Assembly: GCA_028554795.2 (NCBI GenBank)
Contig: CM068835.1
Location: forward strand, 29,080,311 to 29,144,310
DNA length: 64,000 nucleotides
Reading direction: 5' to 3'
Source: Sinohyriopsis cumingii
Taxonomy: Eukaryota > Mollusca > Bivalvia > Unionida > Unionidae
The notes under the pieces are model-generated. The model was not told where the DNA came from, did no database searches, and saw only the letters and a list, made by a program, of their open reading frames with translations. The position numbers were made by a program, and so were the translations under genes. Position 1 is the stretch's first letter; each line of letters begins with the position of its first letter. Positions 47,622 to 57,400 of this stretch are shown here, piece by piece.

Positions 47622-48734
47622 TCACTTCTTCTTTTTATAGTCGATGACTTGCGAAGCGTCGATCCAAGAATCGAAACTGGGTGGATATCCTTTCCAACGT
47701 ACTTTGACTTCTTTGACACGTCGTTTGCCCACTTTACGGGTTCTGCGTTCGAGAATGCTTTCGATGTCGTACACGTCGTCTTCTTTTTTGGTGACACGTT
47801 GTAACTCGGGCAAATAAAACGTTCCTTTGAGTACTTCTCCGTTCATGTCTTCCAATTTATAGACGGTAGGATGACGGCCATGCACTCGTCCAGTGACGCT
47901 AAACAATTCGGTGGTCCAGTTAGGTAAGTAACCTTTGTCGAAAGTGCGTTTGGTTTTGCCAATGCGCACCCAATCTCCTACGGACAACTCTCCACTTTTC
48001 TTGGGGACAGCCCTCGTCGGGGACGTACCGAACAGGCGCTCGAACACCAGCACTTCGTTGTGGGGAGTCACGTCCTGCGGGGCACGTCCGATGCTTCGAT
48101 GGTAAGATTGGTTGTACGCTTGCACCAAGTGCGGTAAGATGTCGATGTACTTCAGAGTGTGGTGATGCGTAAAATATTTCCACATGCGTTCTTTCAAAGT
48201 GCGTTGAAAACGTTCCACGATGCTGGCTTTGGTTTCGGGATTCTCGGTGGTAAAAAAATGAATGTCACGTTTCTTTAATTCTTTTTGGAAAGCTTGGTTC
48301 AGAAATTCGGTGCCTTTGTCCGTTTGCCATCGAAGAGGGTGACGACCGCTTTGTTTCAACACCCGTTGCAGGGCTCGCACTAACTCGCTGCTGGATTTGG
48401 AAGTCAAGGGCACGACCCAGGCAAATTTGGAAAAGACGTCGATGACACAAAACAAATATTTGTAGCCACGATTGTAGCTGGCCAAATGAGAGACATCGGC
48501 TAAATCGGCTTGCCATTGATGATCGATGCCTTCCACTCGGGTGCGACTTCTGGCAAACTTGCGTCGAATGGGTTTGTGTAAAGTGTAGGTAGCTTGTTCT
48601 TGTAACCATCGTTGCACTTGAGGTAAACGGAGACTTTTCAGTCGCGTTTTGACAGCACGATACAATTTTTGAACTCCTGCGTAACCTGCAGGATGGGAGG
48701 GATCGTAGTAAATGCTGGCTAAGACTTTTTCCAT
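47622..48734 (-). CDS. INT: Retrovirus-like integrase with C-terminal chromodomain
   Basis: 370 residues, intact. Catalytic triad: D77 (QAD), D139 (WQTDKGTEF) and E174 (SIVERF), with 34 residues between the last two. Residues 1-70 hold the N-terminal part, 240-310 the SH3-like domain and 322-365 a chromodomain (VKVRWKGYPPSFDSWI). It joins the element's ends to new DNA and the 6-bp duplication is its footprint. The chromodomain suggests targeting to methylated histone tails. Its three catalytic residues are all present, in contrast to the broken neighbours. Confidence 0.95.
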   Translation of the reverse strand: MEKVLASIYYDPSHPAGYAGVQKLYRAVKTRLKSLRLPQVQRWLQEQATYTLHKPIRRKFARSRTRVEGIDHQWQADLADVSHLASYNRGYKYLFCVIDVFSKFAWVVPLTSKSSSELVRALQRVLKQSGRHPLRWQTDKGTEFLNQAFQKELKKRDIHFFTTENPETKASIVERFQRTLKERMWKYFTHHHTLKYIDILPHLVQAYNQSYHRSIGRAPQDVTPHNEVLVFERLFGTSPTRAVPKKSGELSVGDWVRIGKTKRTFDKGYLPNWTTELFSVTGRVHGRHPTVYKLEDMNGEVLKGTFYLPELQRVTKKEDDVYDIESILERRTRKVGKRRVKEVKVRWKGYPPSFDSWIDASQVIDYKKKK

Positions 48735-48746
48735 TTTGTTAGTGTG

Positions 48747-48956
48747 TTAATAAGTCACCCACTCTTCGGTGATGCTACTTTGGGTGGGTCGAAAGGGTGG
48801 TTTGGAAACGGATTTACGTGTCCGATGGGCTACGGGAGTAGAAGTCGAAGGTAGTGGTGGTGGTGGTGGCAATGGAATGGCTTTGGTTTTCTTTTCTTTT
48901 TTCGCTTCTGGTTTCCCTTCTTTCTTTTTCACTTCTGTTGAAGGAGGCGTGGACAT
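48747..48956 (-). CDS. Small Lys/Pro-rich protein
   Basis: 69 residues, ATG at 48956, overlapping the end of the preceding gene by 28 bases. Lys/Glu-rich head, PPPPPLP run, basic middle, acidic end EEWVTY. No recognised domain. Ends 12 bases before the integrase ATG, so it could be an upstream ORF of the integrase mRNA. Confidence 0.4.
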   Translation of the reverse strand: MSTPPSTEVKKKEGKPEAKKEKKTKAIPLPPPPPLPSTSTPVAHRTRKSVSKPPFRPTQSSITEEWVTY

Positions 48957-49447
48957 ATCTTTTTAACCCAAGCTTTCATTTCTTCTCGTTGGGGTGTGGG
49001 GAACGGGGTCAACAAGGATGCTGCAATCTTACTCGAAATGGGAGCTGCTGACGGTGTTTGAAACACTTCGCGCATCTCTTCTTCCTCAGGTCTTTGTGGG
49101 GTAGCATCTCTGGTGACCCTTGGGGATGGTAGTGGTGGTGGTGGTAATGATGATGATGGTGCTGGACTTTTCATCAAGGTCTTAAAATCTTTTAGAGTGG
49201 GTAAAGCTGCTTCGTCTAAAGCTTTCGGGTGAAAGAGTTGCAGTCTTTGCAAGAGTTGACCGTACTTTTGCGATTTTTCTGTTTCGGACAAATCTTGACG
49301 ATCCATCAAGGATTGCAATTCGTGTTGTAACTGGGACATCTCGCTCAAATTGGGATTGGGAGGTAAATGCGGGGTGCGTTGTTCTTGCCAACGATGGTAT
49401 TCCATCCATCGTTTGTAAGGCACTAAAGCTAGTTTTCGTCCTTCCAT
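48929..49447 (-). CDS. Conserved Polinton VPY-type protein with Pro-rich linker
   Basis: 172 residues, ATG at 49447. It opens with KLALVPYKRWMEY, an N-terminal signature I recognise from small Polinton proteins next to the basic core gene, followed by an amphipathic helical region with Gln and Leu heptads (38-75) and a Pro/Ser linker. Possible minor virion protein. Function unknown. Confidence 0.5.
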   Translation of the reverse strand: MEGRKLALVPYKRWMEYHRWQEQRTPHLPPNPNLSEMSQLQHELQSLMDRQDLSETEKSQKYGQLLQRLQLFHPKALDEAALPTLKDFKTLMKSPAPSSSLPPPPLPSPRVTRDATPQRPEEEEMREVFQTPSAAPISSKIAASLLTPFPTPQREEMKAWVKKICPRLLQQK

Positions 49448-49496
49448 GGGGTTGTCAGGGGTCGATTCTGAGATTTTGGGACTTCCGAGGGCCTTT

Positions 49497-49883
49497 TTAT
49501 CTTGCTCGCATCAGTCCTCCCAACATGGTTCCCAAGACTCCTTTCAGTATGGGGCCTAACAAGAGGGGCAAAATGCCTCCACGTTGCACTAACATCTTCT
49601 TTTTTTGACGAATGGGAATTTTCTTTCGAACCATTTGGCGAAGAACATGACGATGTTTGCTTAAGCATTGTTTCTGGTGTTTGGACAAAGGGATCGTGCC
49701 TTTCAAAACGTTCAAACAACATTCGCACACGGTATCGATGACCTCTTTGGAGGCTGTTTGAATGAGTTTTTTTCGTAGGGGTGGAGAAGCTTTGGACAGG
49801 ACAGATAACATGTCCCCATGTTTGGCTAAACGTGGTGGCAGTCCTTTCCTTTTCTTTCCTTGGGGTTTTCTGGAGGGTGACAT
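49497..49883 (-). CDS. Basic core-type protein with glycine-rich hydrophobic tail
   Basis: 128 residues, ATG at 49883. Lys/Arg-rich throughout, with two conserved Cys in VCECCLNVLKG (about residue 53) and a C-terminal hydrophobic GILPLLLGPILKGVLGTMLGG. This layout is frequent in animal Polintons and adintoviruses in a gene next to the integrase; a role as DNA-condensing or membrane-active minor virion protein is inferred. Confidence 0.6.
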   Translation of the reverse strand: MSPSRKPQGKKRKGLPPRLAKHGDMLSVLSKASPPLRKKLIQTASKEVIDTVCECCLNVLKGTIPLSKHQKQCLSKHRHVLRQMVRKKIPIRQKKKMLVQRGGILPLLLGPILKGVLGTMLGGLMRAR

Positions 49884-49943
49884 CTTTGAGTCTTCAGGAG
49901 CACCGAAAAAAACACTGATACCCTACTGGGTCACAGGCCTTTT

Positions 49944-50942
49944 TTATACTGGAACGCGTCGCCACTGATTGTCTTTACGTCGTATCAACTTCATGACAGG
50001 CATGACACGTCGTGCAGGGGTACGCAACGGACTAAATCGAGCCAGTTCTTGCTTGGACAAATCCAGTAAACTTTGTAACATGCCCGATCTTTCTTGGACT
50101 TTGATTTTGGGAGAAGGTACTTTGTGAGCAGCAGCCACTGCCGCTAAATGGGAGGGTCCTGCCACTGGGGAAGTTCTTTTGGGGGTCATCAACGGAGAAG
50201 TTCTTGGTGTGATCAACGTCTCCAAGTACTCTTCAGTTCCTGGTGACATCAACGGAGTAGTGGATAAACGTGAGGCTGCCGGAGACGCAGTCACCGCTGT
50301 GGCAGGTCGTGGTTTGCGAGTGTAAGGTTGCGTCCTGGCCGAAGTGCCTCTCTTGCGACTAGTTTTCTTCTGTGGACTTTTCTTTTTCTGAGGACTTTTT
50401 CTCTGTTTCTTTTTCTGGGGACTTCTTCTCTTTTTCCGGGGTGGTGTCTGGTAAGAGGAGGGTCCTGCCACTGGAGAAGCTATTCTTCTTGGGGACTTGG
50501 TCTTTTTCTTTTTCTTCTTGGGGCTTCGTTGGACTTTTGTCTTGGGGATAACTTTGGGGGCATTAGGATCCCATCTTAAGAGTGAGCGAATGATGACCCC
50601 TCCTAAAGTACCGCTCCCTGCAGGTTTCAAAATGATTTGTTTTTTGGTTTGAGTGTCGATGCGGAGATCGGCCAGTTGGACCAAAGCGACTTTGTTTCGA
50701 TCGAAAAAGCGTTGGGTTTGATGAGGAATCTGAATGATTCCTTGGAGTATTTGACGTGCCGTCACCGTGAACCATCGTAAGACTTCTTTGAGACTAGCTT
50801 CTAAGACACGAGCTCGTGTTTGTGGATCTTTTTCTCGACTGATGCCATACAAGGCACGAATCAATTTGACGGGAAGATGCGACTGAAGGGACGTCATGTT
50901 CGCACTGTGTGAGACAGACGAAAAAGGGTCTGAGGTTTTCAT
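49944..50942 (-). CDS. Large basic protein with SPKK/SPQKKK repeats (DNA-condensing core protein)
   Basis: 332 residues. Residues 20-125 are a folded-looking domain (helical, ending GSGTLGGVIIRSLLRW). From residue 138 the chain is Lys/Ser/Pro-rich with tandem SPKKKKK, SPQKKK and TPPRKK units, then Thr/Ser-Pro sites (MSPGTEE, TPRTSP, MTPKR) and two SPVAGPS motifs. S/TPKK repeats are the DNA minor-groove motif of histone H1 tails and are cyclin-dependent kinase targets, so this is probably the protein packing DNA in the particle. It starts 9 bases past the ATPase stop. Alternative start at residue 16. Confidence 0.65.
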   Translation of the reverse strand: MKTSDPFSSVSHSANMTSLQSHLPVKLIRALYGISREKDPQTRARVLEASLKEVLRWFTVTARQILQGIIQIPHQTQRFFDRNKVALVQLADLRIDTQTKKQIILKPAGSGTLGGVIIRSLLRWDPNAPKVIPKTKVQRSPKKKKKKTKSPRRIASPVAGPSSYQTPPRKKRRSPQKKKQRKSPQKKKSPQKKTSRKRGTSARTQPYTRKPRPATAVTASPAASRLSTTPLMSPGTEEYLETLITPRTSPLMTPKRTSPVAGPSHLAAVAAAHKVPSPKIKVQERSGMLQSLLDLSKQELARFSPLRTPARRVMPVMKLIRRKDNQWRRVPV

Positions 50943-50951
50943 AGATTTTTT

Positions 50952-51695
50952 TCATGGGGAGTGAAATGAAGTCGAGGACGGAGACGTGTACAGGACAGGC
51001 CCTCCGTCTTGGCACCAGTGGTGAAACAAGTGGGTACGAAATCGCAAATCCTCGGGAGTCGTAGGTTTCAAATCGACGAGTAAATAGGCGTGTGGCGTTT
51101 GAGTGGCATCGTCGTACGCCTGAGTTAGCCAAGGCGTTCCTAACTGTTTGGCTAAGACTTGCACTTGCGATTTATCTCGAGGGCTTTTAAACAAGACCAC
51201 GTAATGCGCATTGAGACTGATGGTGCGATGGGCTTTACTTTGTTGAAACAAATTTTGGGTGATGTAAACGACACTGGCATTACGGTGATGCCCTTTGCGC
51301 GTAAACCACAATTTAATTTCTTCTTCGTCTTCTCCTAACATGTCGTCGAAAATGACCAAATGGGTTAGACGGGAGTCAGAGACGATGCCGTCGTCTTCTT
51401 TAGGAATGCCTTCCACGAACACGATGGAATCGCCTTGACTTTCTCGCAAGAGGCTGTACGCCGATTGCCACTCTTTGTAACACCACACGATCCGTTGAGG
51501 TGGCCGATCGATCAAATGATGTTTATGTTCGATCAAACGTTTGACGAATTCGGTTTTGCCAGAACCGCTAGGTCCAGCAATGAGCATGTTAAAGGGATGG
51601 CGAAGATACAAAGCCTCCCAACTGACACGATCTAAGTGTTCGTCGATGACTTTGACAGTAGAGGAAGAGGGAGCAGAGACAGTAGAGGTAGCCAT
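50952..51695 (-). CDS. ATP: FtsK/HerA-type genome-packaging ATPase
   Basis: Start ATG at 51695 in a strong context (AACCATGG); the open frame extends to a TTG at 51734 but not to another ATG. Walker A GPSGSGKT lies about residue 41, Walker B HLVIFDDM about residue 124, then FTRKGHHRNASVVYITQN with the arginine-finger-like segment and sensor Gln. It translocates DNA into the capsid. A TATA box (GTATATAAAC) is at 51752-51743, and the AATAAA of the upstream gene at 51771-51766, so the two transcription units are only about 20 bases apart. Confidence 0.95.
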   Translation of the reverse strand: MATSTVSAPSSSTVKVIDEHLDRVSWEALYLRHPFNMLIAGPSGSGKTEFVKRLIEHKHHLIDRPPQRIVWCYKEWQSAYSLLRESQGDSIVFVEGIPKEDDGIVSDSRLTHLVIFDDMLGEDEEEIKLWFTRKGHHRNASVVYITQNLFQQSKAHRTISLNAHYVVLFKSPRDKSQVQVLAKQLGTPWLTQAYDDATQTPHAYLLVDLKPTTPEDLRFRTHLFHHWCQDGGPVLYTSPSSTSFHSP

Positions 51696-51742
51696 GGTTT
51701 GAGAAATGTCACTTGTGACACGAAAAACAAACAAGACAAGAG

Positions 51743-51771
51743 TTTATATACTTTTTCAGAACACGTTTATT
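51743..51771 (-). promoter_or_regulatory. Poly(A) signal followed directly by the ATPase TATA box
   Basis: Minus strand AATAAA (51771-51766) ends the upstream ORF set and GTATATAAAC (51752-51743) starts the ATPase unit. Confidence 0.7.
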
Positions 51772-51784
51772 GAATGTTTTTTTA

Positions 51785-52510
51785 TCAAACATGAATACGA
51801 AAGACAAAAATACATAAAAGCCAAATGCTTAAGTACAAGGATAAAAGGCACATGATAACGATGAACGTGGAATAAACACAAGTGTCTGTACAACAACCAC
51901 ATGTTTTGGGTAATGTTCTAACCAGTTCAACAGGGGGTAAGGTCACACAAGTGTCCTCCCGAAAGGGTCTTTCAGGTCTGTCCACGACAGTCCTGTCCTG
52001 GGTGACGGGTTCTTCTGGCACCGTCACTAACACGGGTTGAAAAGTAACTTTTTTCCTTGAACAATTCTCGTGCATACTGGGCCACTTCTTGGGTCCAAGC
52101 CTCAAAACCCCATTCTTTCCAGGCACGGACATCTGTCCAATGGGGATGTAAGTCACAAGCTACACACACATCGTCATACACGTCTTGGGTAGCTAAAAGT
52201 TGACGAATCTTTTTTTCCTGTTGAGGTCGAGAAGTATCCAGATGAAACCGCAAGGCTTTGAGCAAAAGGAGTTTTTCGTGACCATTTAAGGCCATGAAGG
52301 TGGTAAGTACTGATCGTAAAGAGTCCACAAAGAATCGGCTGGTAAACGAAATCCCAAAAAACAAGTCACTAAGACACACACCACTTGCCGTCCCAAATTG
52401 AACGGATACAGTTCTTGTAATAATTGATGGTAATGATCGACGGTTTGAATATGGTCATTGAGTTCCTTCCACGGAATTTGTTGGATGACATGTGACATAA
52501 ACCGTGGCAT
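51785..52510 (-). pseudogene. Tail-anchored membrane protein ORF set (three overlapping frames)
   Basis: Three ORFs follow each other: 52510-52286 (74 residues), 52295-51972 (ATG overlapping the previous stop, ends past 52054) and 52156-51785, which ends in one long hydrophobic segment (YSTFIVIMCLLSLYLSIWLL). The second and third frames meet in a six-A run (52054-52049). Either one gene with two frame changes or a coupled pair. The C-terminal anchor, LYPFNLGRQVV and WKEWGFEAW blocks recall BH1/BH2 spacing of Bcl-2-like proteins, but the match is weak and the gap between blocks long. Next to a BIR gene, a cell-death role would fit; I give it low weight. Confidence 0.4.
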
Positions 52511-52973
52511 GGCAGCCTGTTTTTATATTCTCTTTTTTTTGGATGCAATACACGTACTTTCTAGCCAGTGATGTTCGTTCTCCAGTAGGGAATCTAAATC
52601 TTGCATACTGTAACCGAAACGTCAGAGTTCGTTTAGAAGTTTCCTCTTCCGCTAAGTAGATTCCACGTAACAAATGTTGGTAATCCTTTAACTTGTCTTC
52701 CTCAATGTATTGCTGTAGGTGAATCTCGAAGTAACCATAATTATGAACATGTCGATCATTAGCGACCTCAAAGTGTTGAACAATGTCTGACCATTGAAAG
52801 AATTTCTGACTAATCAGTTCTCTTATACCATTCAGGTACCAGTGGTTAAAGATCTGGTGACGTAACGGATGCAATTGTTCTTTACGTTTCACTTGTATTT
52901 TGACCAGTTCTCGGTAAATCCTTTCTCTCAACTCCACAGGCAAGCCCAAAATGTTCTCTTGTAAAGTATCCAT
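52455..52973 (-). CDS. F-box-like paralogue 3
   Basis: ATG at 52973 (an open extension reaches 53051). The first 27 residues carry LPVELRERIYRELVKIQ, an F-box-like helix pair, followed by LRHQIFNHWYL and conserved Trp/Tyr/Arg blocks shared with paralogue 1. F-box proteins recruit targets to SCF ubiquitin ligases; viruses use them to remove host factors. No substrate domain is recognisable. It overlaps the next ORF by about 55 bases at its 3' end, so its tail may be frame-shifted. Confidence 0.55.
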   Translation of the reverse strand: MDTLQENILGLPVELRERIYRELVKIQVKRKEQLHPLRHQIFNHWYLNGIRELISQKFFQWSDIVQHFEVANDRHVHNYGYFEIHLQQYIEEDKLKDYQHLLRGIYLAEEETSKRTLTFRLQYARFRFPTGERTSLARKYVYCIQKKENIKTGCHATVYVTCHPTNSVEGTQ

Positions 52974-53208
52974 AAGTATATACACTGTTTTTGGAATCGC
53001 TGGGTGGTGGCCAATAGCCTCGTTTAACTTTGTGCCTAATGTAATATCCACTCATAATCAGTCTTCTTGTACTTTGGAACATAGCATAATTTAAAAACGA
53101 ATGAATCACTTTGAGTTTGCGTTTCACTTGTATTTTGATCAGTTCTCGGTAAATGCGTTCTCTCAACTCCACAGGCAAAGCACGAATGTTCTCTAGCAAA
53201 GTATCCAT
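52974..53208 (-). pseudogene. F-box-like paralogue 2, truncated
   Basis: ATG at 53208. The first 31 residues are nearly identical to paralogue 1, including ALPVELRERIYREL, then RKLKVIHSFLNYAMFQ diverges and the frame runs into the start region of paralogue 3 (open to 52882). About two thirds of the gene are missing. A partial tandem copy made by unequal recombination is the simplest reading. Confidence 0.6.
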
Positions 53209-53220
53209 GAATAGGTCATA

Positions 53221-53676
53221 CTAAATCCTCTTCGGTCTGACACAAGAAATGTACTCTTTGCACAAACATGGTTTTAATTCATTGTCGAATCTAAATCGTT
53301 TCACCACTAATCTACACATTACAATTCGTTCAGAAGTTTCCTCTTTCACCAAGTTGACATTGTGTTCAAGATGTTGGTAATTCGTTAACTCTTCCTCTGG
53401 AATTCGATGCAGTACGTTTACAATGTAGTAGATAGAATCGTCCATACCAAACCATTCCTTTTTATAACCAGGAAGTCGTTGATCAATGTCTGTCCAATGG
53501 AACACTTTCAACTCAATCAGTCCTTGTATAGCCTGAAGGTACCAGTGGTTCAAACACCGGTGACGTAACGGATGCAATTGTTCTTTACGTTTCACTTGTA
53601 TTTTGACCAGCTCTCGGTAAATGCGTTCTCTCAACTCCACAGGCAAAGCACGAATGTTCTCTTGTAAAGTATCCAT
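53221..53676 (-). CDS. F-box-like paralogue 1
   Basis: 151 residues, ATG at 53676: MDTLQENIRALPVELRERI opens an F-box-like motif, then LHPLRHRCLNHWYLQAI, a charged middle, and a Cys/Arg-rich end. It shares N-terminus, LRH..NHWYL block and NYQHL block with paralogue 3. The three copies are in tandem with short A/T-rich gaps. F-box assignment rests on the LP..LR..IY..L pattern only. Confidence 0.55.
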   Translation of the reverse strand: MDTLQENIRALPVELRERIYRELVKIQVKRKEQLHPLRHRCLNHWYLQAIQGLIELKVFHWTDIDQRLPGYKKEWFGMDDSIYYIVNVLHRIPEEELTNYQHLEHNVNLVKEETSERIVMCRLVVKRFRFDNELKPCLCKEYISCVRPKRI

Positions 53677-53704
53677 GAACAGATTATTATGGTAAGAAGT
53701 TACT

Positions 53705-54447
53705 TCAATGTCTCGGTCCCACTAAGGGTAAGTAATGACAATTCGGTGACCATCGAGCATGTTCAACGTAGGCCGAATCTTGCGGTTCCCAGTGGTGAAG
53801 TGACACACCGCAACTGAAGCACTTGACTTTATCTCCTTCGCCCAAGTAGAAAAATCCGGCTCTGGCTAATTCTTCGGGGTCGGTCCTCCCAGATACTTAG
53901 GCCATTTTCCTTTGAACGATTGAAGACGATTTTCAAAGTCGCAGTATTCCGACAAACGCACAGGAAACGAATATTCGTTTTTCACAGGTTCGTTTCGATG
54001 AGGGTTGGGTGACAGGAACAGGAGTTTGCTCAGGGCTGGATGACATCCGTAGGGAGGTAAACGTGAAGGTGAACATTCCCCTTTAAAACGAAACCCAGTA
54101 AAATGTCCAAGAGGACGAGCGGCATCACTTTCGCATCCCTCAGGTTTGACACGCACAGCATCACTTTCCATGATAGGGGTAGGGACACTAAAGTTCCCAT
54201 GATGCTTTACGGCATCGTTCAGGTCACAACGTACAGCATCGGTCCCATCGCAAGGCTCACAATCGCACTCGTCTGCAAACTCCGTTACGCAATTACAATG
54301 GTAACCACATGGACAATCGTAGTTTCCTTCCGGACATTTTCCGTCGCAATGCATGGGTCTTATCCATCCAGTATTAGTCACACTAGAGGAAGATACAACT
54401 TTTTTACAATCCCCAAACTGGAACGATGCCTCTTTCAAAGTATTCAT
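53705..54447 (-). pseudogene. BIR-domain (IAP-like) protein with Cys-rich N-terminus, one frameshift
   Basis: ATG at 54447. Residues 30-80 are a Cys-rich repeat region (GNYDCPCGYHCNC, CDCEPCDGT). Residues about 155-193 read the first half of a BIR fold (CDFENRLQSFKGKWP). The frame changes in the four-C run 53879-53876, and the second half is read to the stop 53707-53705: AGFFYLGEGD, zinc ligands CFSC, H in VEHARW and C in SPNC. The CxxC-H-C spacing is that of a BIR zinc domain. Viral IAPs block caspases; the same role is inferred. The shift may be real or an assembly error; no RING domain follows. Confidence 0.75.
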
Positions 54448-54492
54448 CTTGTTCGCTCGGTCTTGGTAGTCACAATGAACTATCGATCTTGC

Positions 54493-57400
54493 CTAGGGTT
54501 CCTTTTTTATATACAGACCAATACCGACGTGACCGTACGGCAACGTAAAGTGATTGGGAAGTCGAACTCGCTTCTGGTACACGATTTGATAGACTTTTTC
54601 CAAGGGTCGACTGACGATGTGGTGAGTGGGTAAACGTACAATCTTGTTCGGTTGATAGGTGGTCACTTTAAAGTTTCCATCCTCTCCCGATTGCAAGGCT
54701 TCTTTCAATACCCCAAAGTTGACCACTCGACTGGTACGATAATTCAGAGTCAGTCCTTTCACTTTGCACGTCGTGTGCACTTCTCCTTGTTTGTCACGGT
54801 ATTCGTAGCCGTAATTTTTAGGACCGCCACTGACGAAACTTAGAATCTTGTCGTCGGGATGCTCGTCTGTCCAGGCTCCTAAACGGTCTCCTTCGATGTC
54901 AGGGTGATGTTGAATCGGGTGATGAATGTAAATGCAACTGTCCGTGTCAAAGTACAGGACGCGTTCCCCTAACAGTTCTAAAGCTTCGTACAATTTTAAG
55001 CGAGCATGAGCTGTCACGTAAGCCGCAATGATGACATTTCCAAAAGGGTCGTCTTGTACAAAGTCCAGATCTTCTTCGTAATTGACCAAGATCAAATTCT
55101 CTCGAACGACGTCCACGTGTTTCATGTATTTGGTTTTGTCGTGAATCATCTGGAAGTAGCGGGAAGGTTCTGTCAAATATTCCGTCTTGGGTAAACACGG
55201 TCGTTGTGCCATTTTACCCCACAAGCAATTTAACATCACTTTGGCAAACGATCGCCTGCCTTCGTTTTTCTCGATGTGGTCTAAAGTGATGCCTTCTTGT
55301 TCGTAGTATTTCTCTTTGAATTGTATTTGGTCTTCGGGAGTGTGACACCAGGAAGGATAGCCGCTAGCTTCTTGTTTCAGTTTCAAAAAGGCATCCACGT
55401 AGTCAGCGAAAATGCCTTTCTGACTGGGGTCACCCTTGTGGTATTGTTGTGTCTTGGGAAAGTGGCAAATTTCGTACACTTCTAACAGTCGGTATCCCAT
55501 GTCCAGAGCTTTGAACAATTCTACGCTGACCCAGGTTCCCGTCAAGGCCCGTTCTTCCTGGCTGTGATGGCAAGGTTGGTCTTGGTTGCACGTTTCGGCA
55601 CAAGTACGGCACAAGGGAAACATCAGTTTGCCTTGACAATGGTGAGATAAGACGGGATGGTATAGGTTCGTGGGAGGCAAAACTTTACACTTGATCAAGC
55701 CTTCGTATTGTCGAATGTTTTTCAGGTCGATGTGTTCCGTCAGCAATCGCGGGTGCCCTACAGGAAAGCGACAATATTTGCACACGTAGGGATACAGCGA
55801 ACACACGTCCAAGTATTTGATTTCTTCTCCTTTCTCTTCGTCGGCTTGGTACAGCAAACAGGTGGCATTGGTCCTTCCTCCGTACAAACTATCCCTCGGG
55901 TTCAGCGGGTCCATGAACTGGTAACTTTCCACGAGGCGTTTAAACTCGGGATCGGTTTTCATACGGTGATCGTACTCGTGTTCCCACATTTCCACCACTT
56001 GGTATCCTTGCTGTTCTAACTTTAGGCGTCGCTGACAAGTGTCCTGGTACAAGTCTTCCATGGTTCGTTGCAAAAACTGATTTTTAGTGCCACGGTCAGG
56101 GTAACAAACAGGACATCCGTGAAATAAGCAACCGTTAAACTCGTACACGATCTTGGGGTTTTCTAAGTCCCAGCCATCGACCGAATACGTTCCGATGGTC
56201 TTTTCGCCCCCTCCGTTGCGGGCATGCTGAATCCACTTGTCTTCCTTGTCGCACAAGTAATGTAACCAACGTAGGGCTTTGACCGAGTATTGACGTTTGA
56301 CAAAGTGGGTCGTTTGAGGACTGATGACAGCCACGGTCTTTTCAGGCATGAATCGTTTTCGATACACTAAGGAACACGCTTTGGCAATGGTGCAAGCTTC
56401 TTTCAAAGGATCGACCCCTCCGTGTTCCATGAACAGTTCTCGAAATTTTCCACAGCAACGTCGTAAAATGTCCACGTCGGAACGACAATACTTTAACATT
56501 TCTTCCTGAAAGTCGAAATTGTCAGAGGCATGAGCCTGGTAACAAGCGTAGAAATCTTCTCGTTGTTCGGTACGCATGTTGTCGGGGTCGTAATAGTGAG
56601 CCTCAGGTAAATGGGGTAGAACGGCATGTTGATTGGCTTCCGTATTGAAAAAGTGTGGAAAGTACCCTTTAGCCATTTCTGTCATTCCAAACGTTTTAGG
56701 CATTCGACTCAAAGGCATGGCCAAGTAACTCATCGAATCTTTAAACTGCACTTGTCCCACTTGCATGAAAATGATTTTGGCTCCGTTCAAAGTGACTTTA
56801 GGACGTTCGGTGCCTTGTTCCGTATAGTATCTGAGAAGAAACTGTCCATCGTATCCGGAGAAATTGTGAGCTATCACCGTGGCATGACGATGACAATCTC
56901 CGTAAAGTTCGATGTCCTCTTGGCTCCATGTCTTGTCGATGGGGTCTAAGACCCATTGGGCAAAATCGTCTAGCGTCTTTGGTCCTCTTAAGATTTTTTC
57001 ACGCCCTCCAGGAATTTTGCTGCAGTGAGGGCAATAACTGAAGATAGGTTCTTGAATACACTTCTCGCACGCTCGATGAGCCACGCAGAAATTAGGAATG
57101 TGAATGCCAGTCTCTTGCATGCATTCGAAATCGAAAAAGATGAAATTGCCTTTCTTCTTGTGACCGTCCTCTTTCTCTGGTGGGGGTTGGTATGTAACAT
57201 TCGTGTTCCAAGTCCACGATGTGGTGACAAATGTGACATTTTTTCTTTCCTGAACATACGTGTGCCTTAGTACTATTGGTACGTATGACTTGTCCACACG
57301 CGGGGCACAATCTCAGCAGTTGACAAGCGCATTTCTTCTGTGAACCTTGCGTATTCAAATGTTGTTGGTAACAGGTAGGGCTGACAAACGTGCGCAGACA

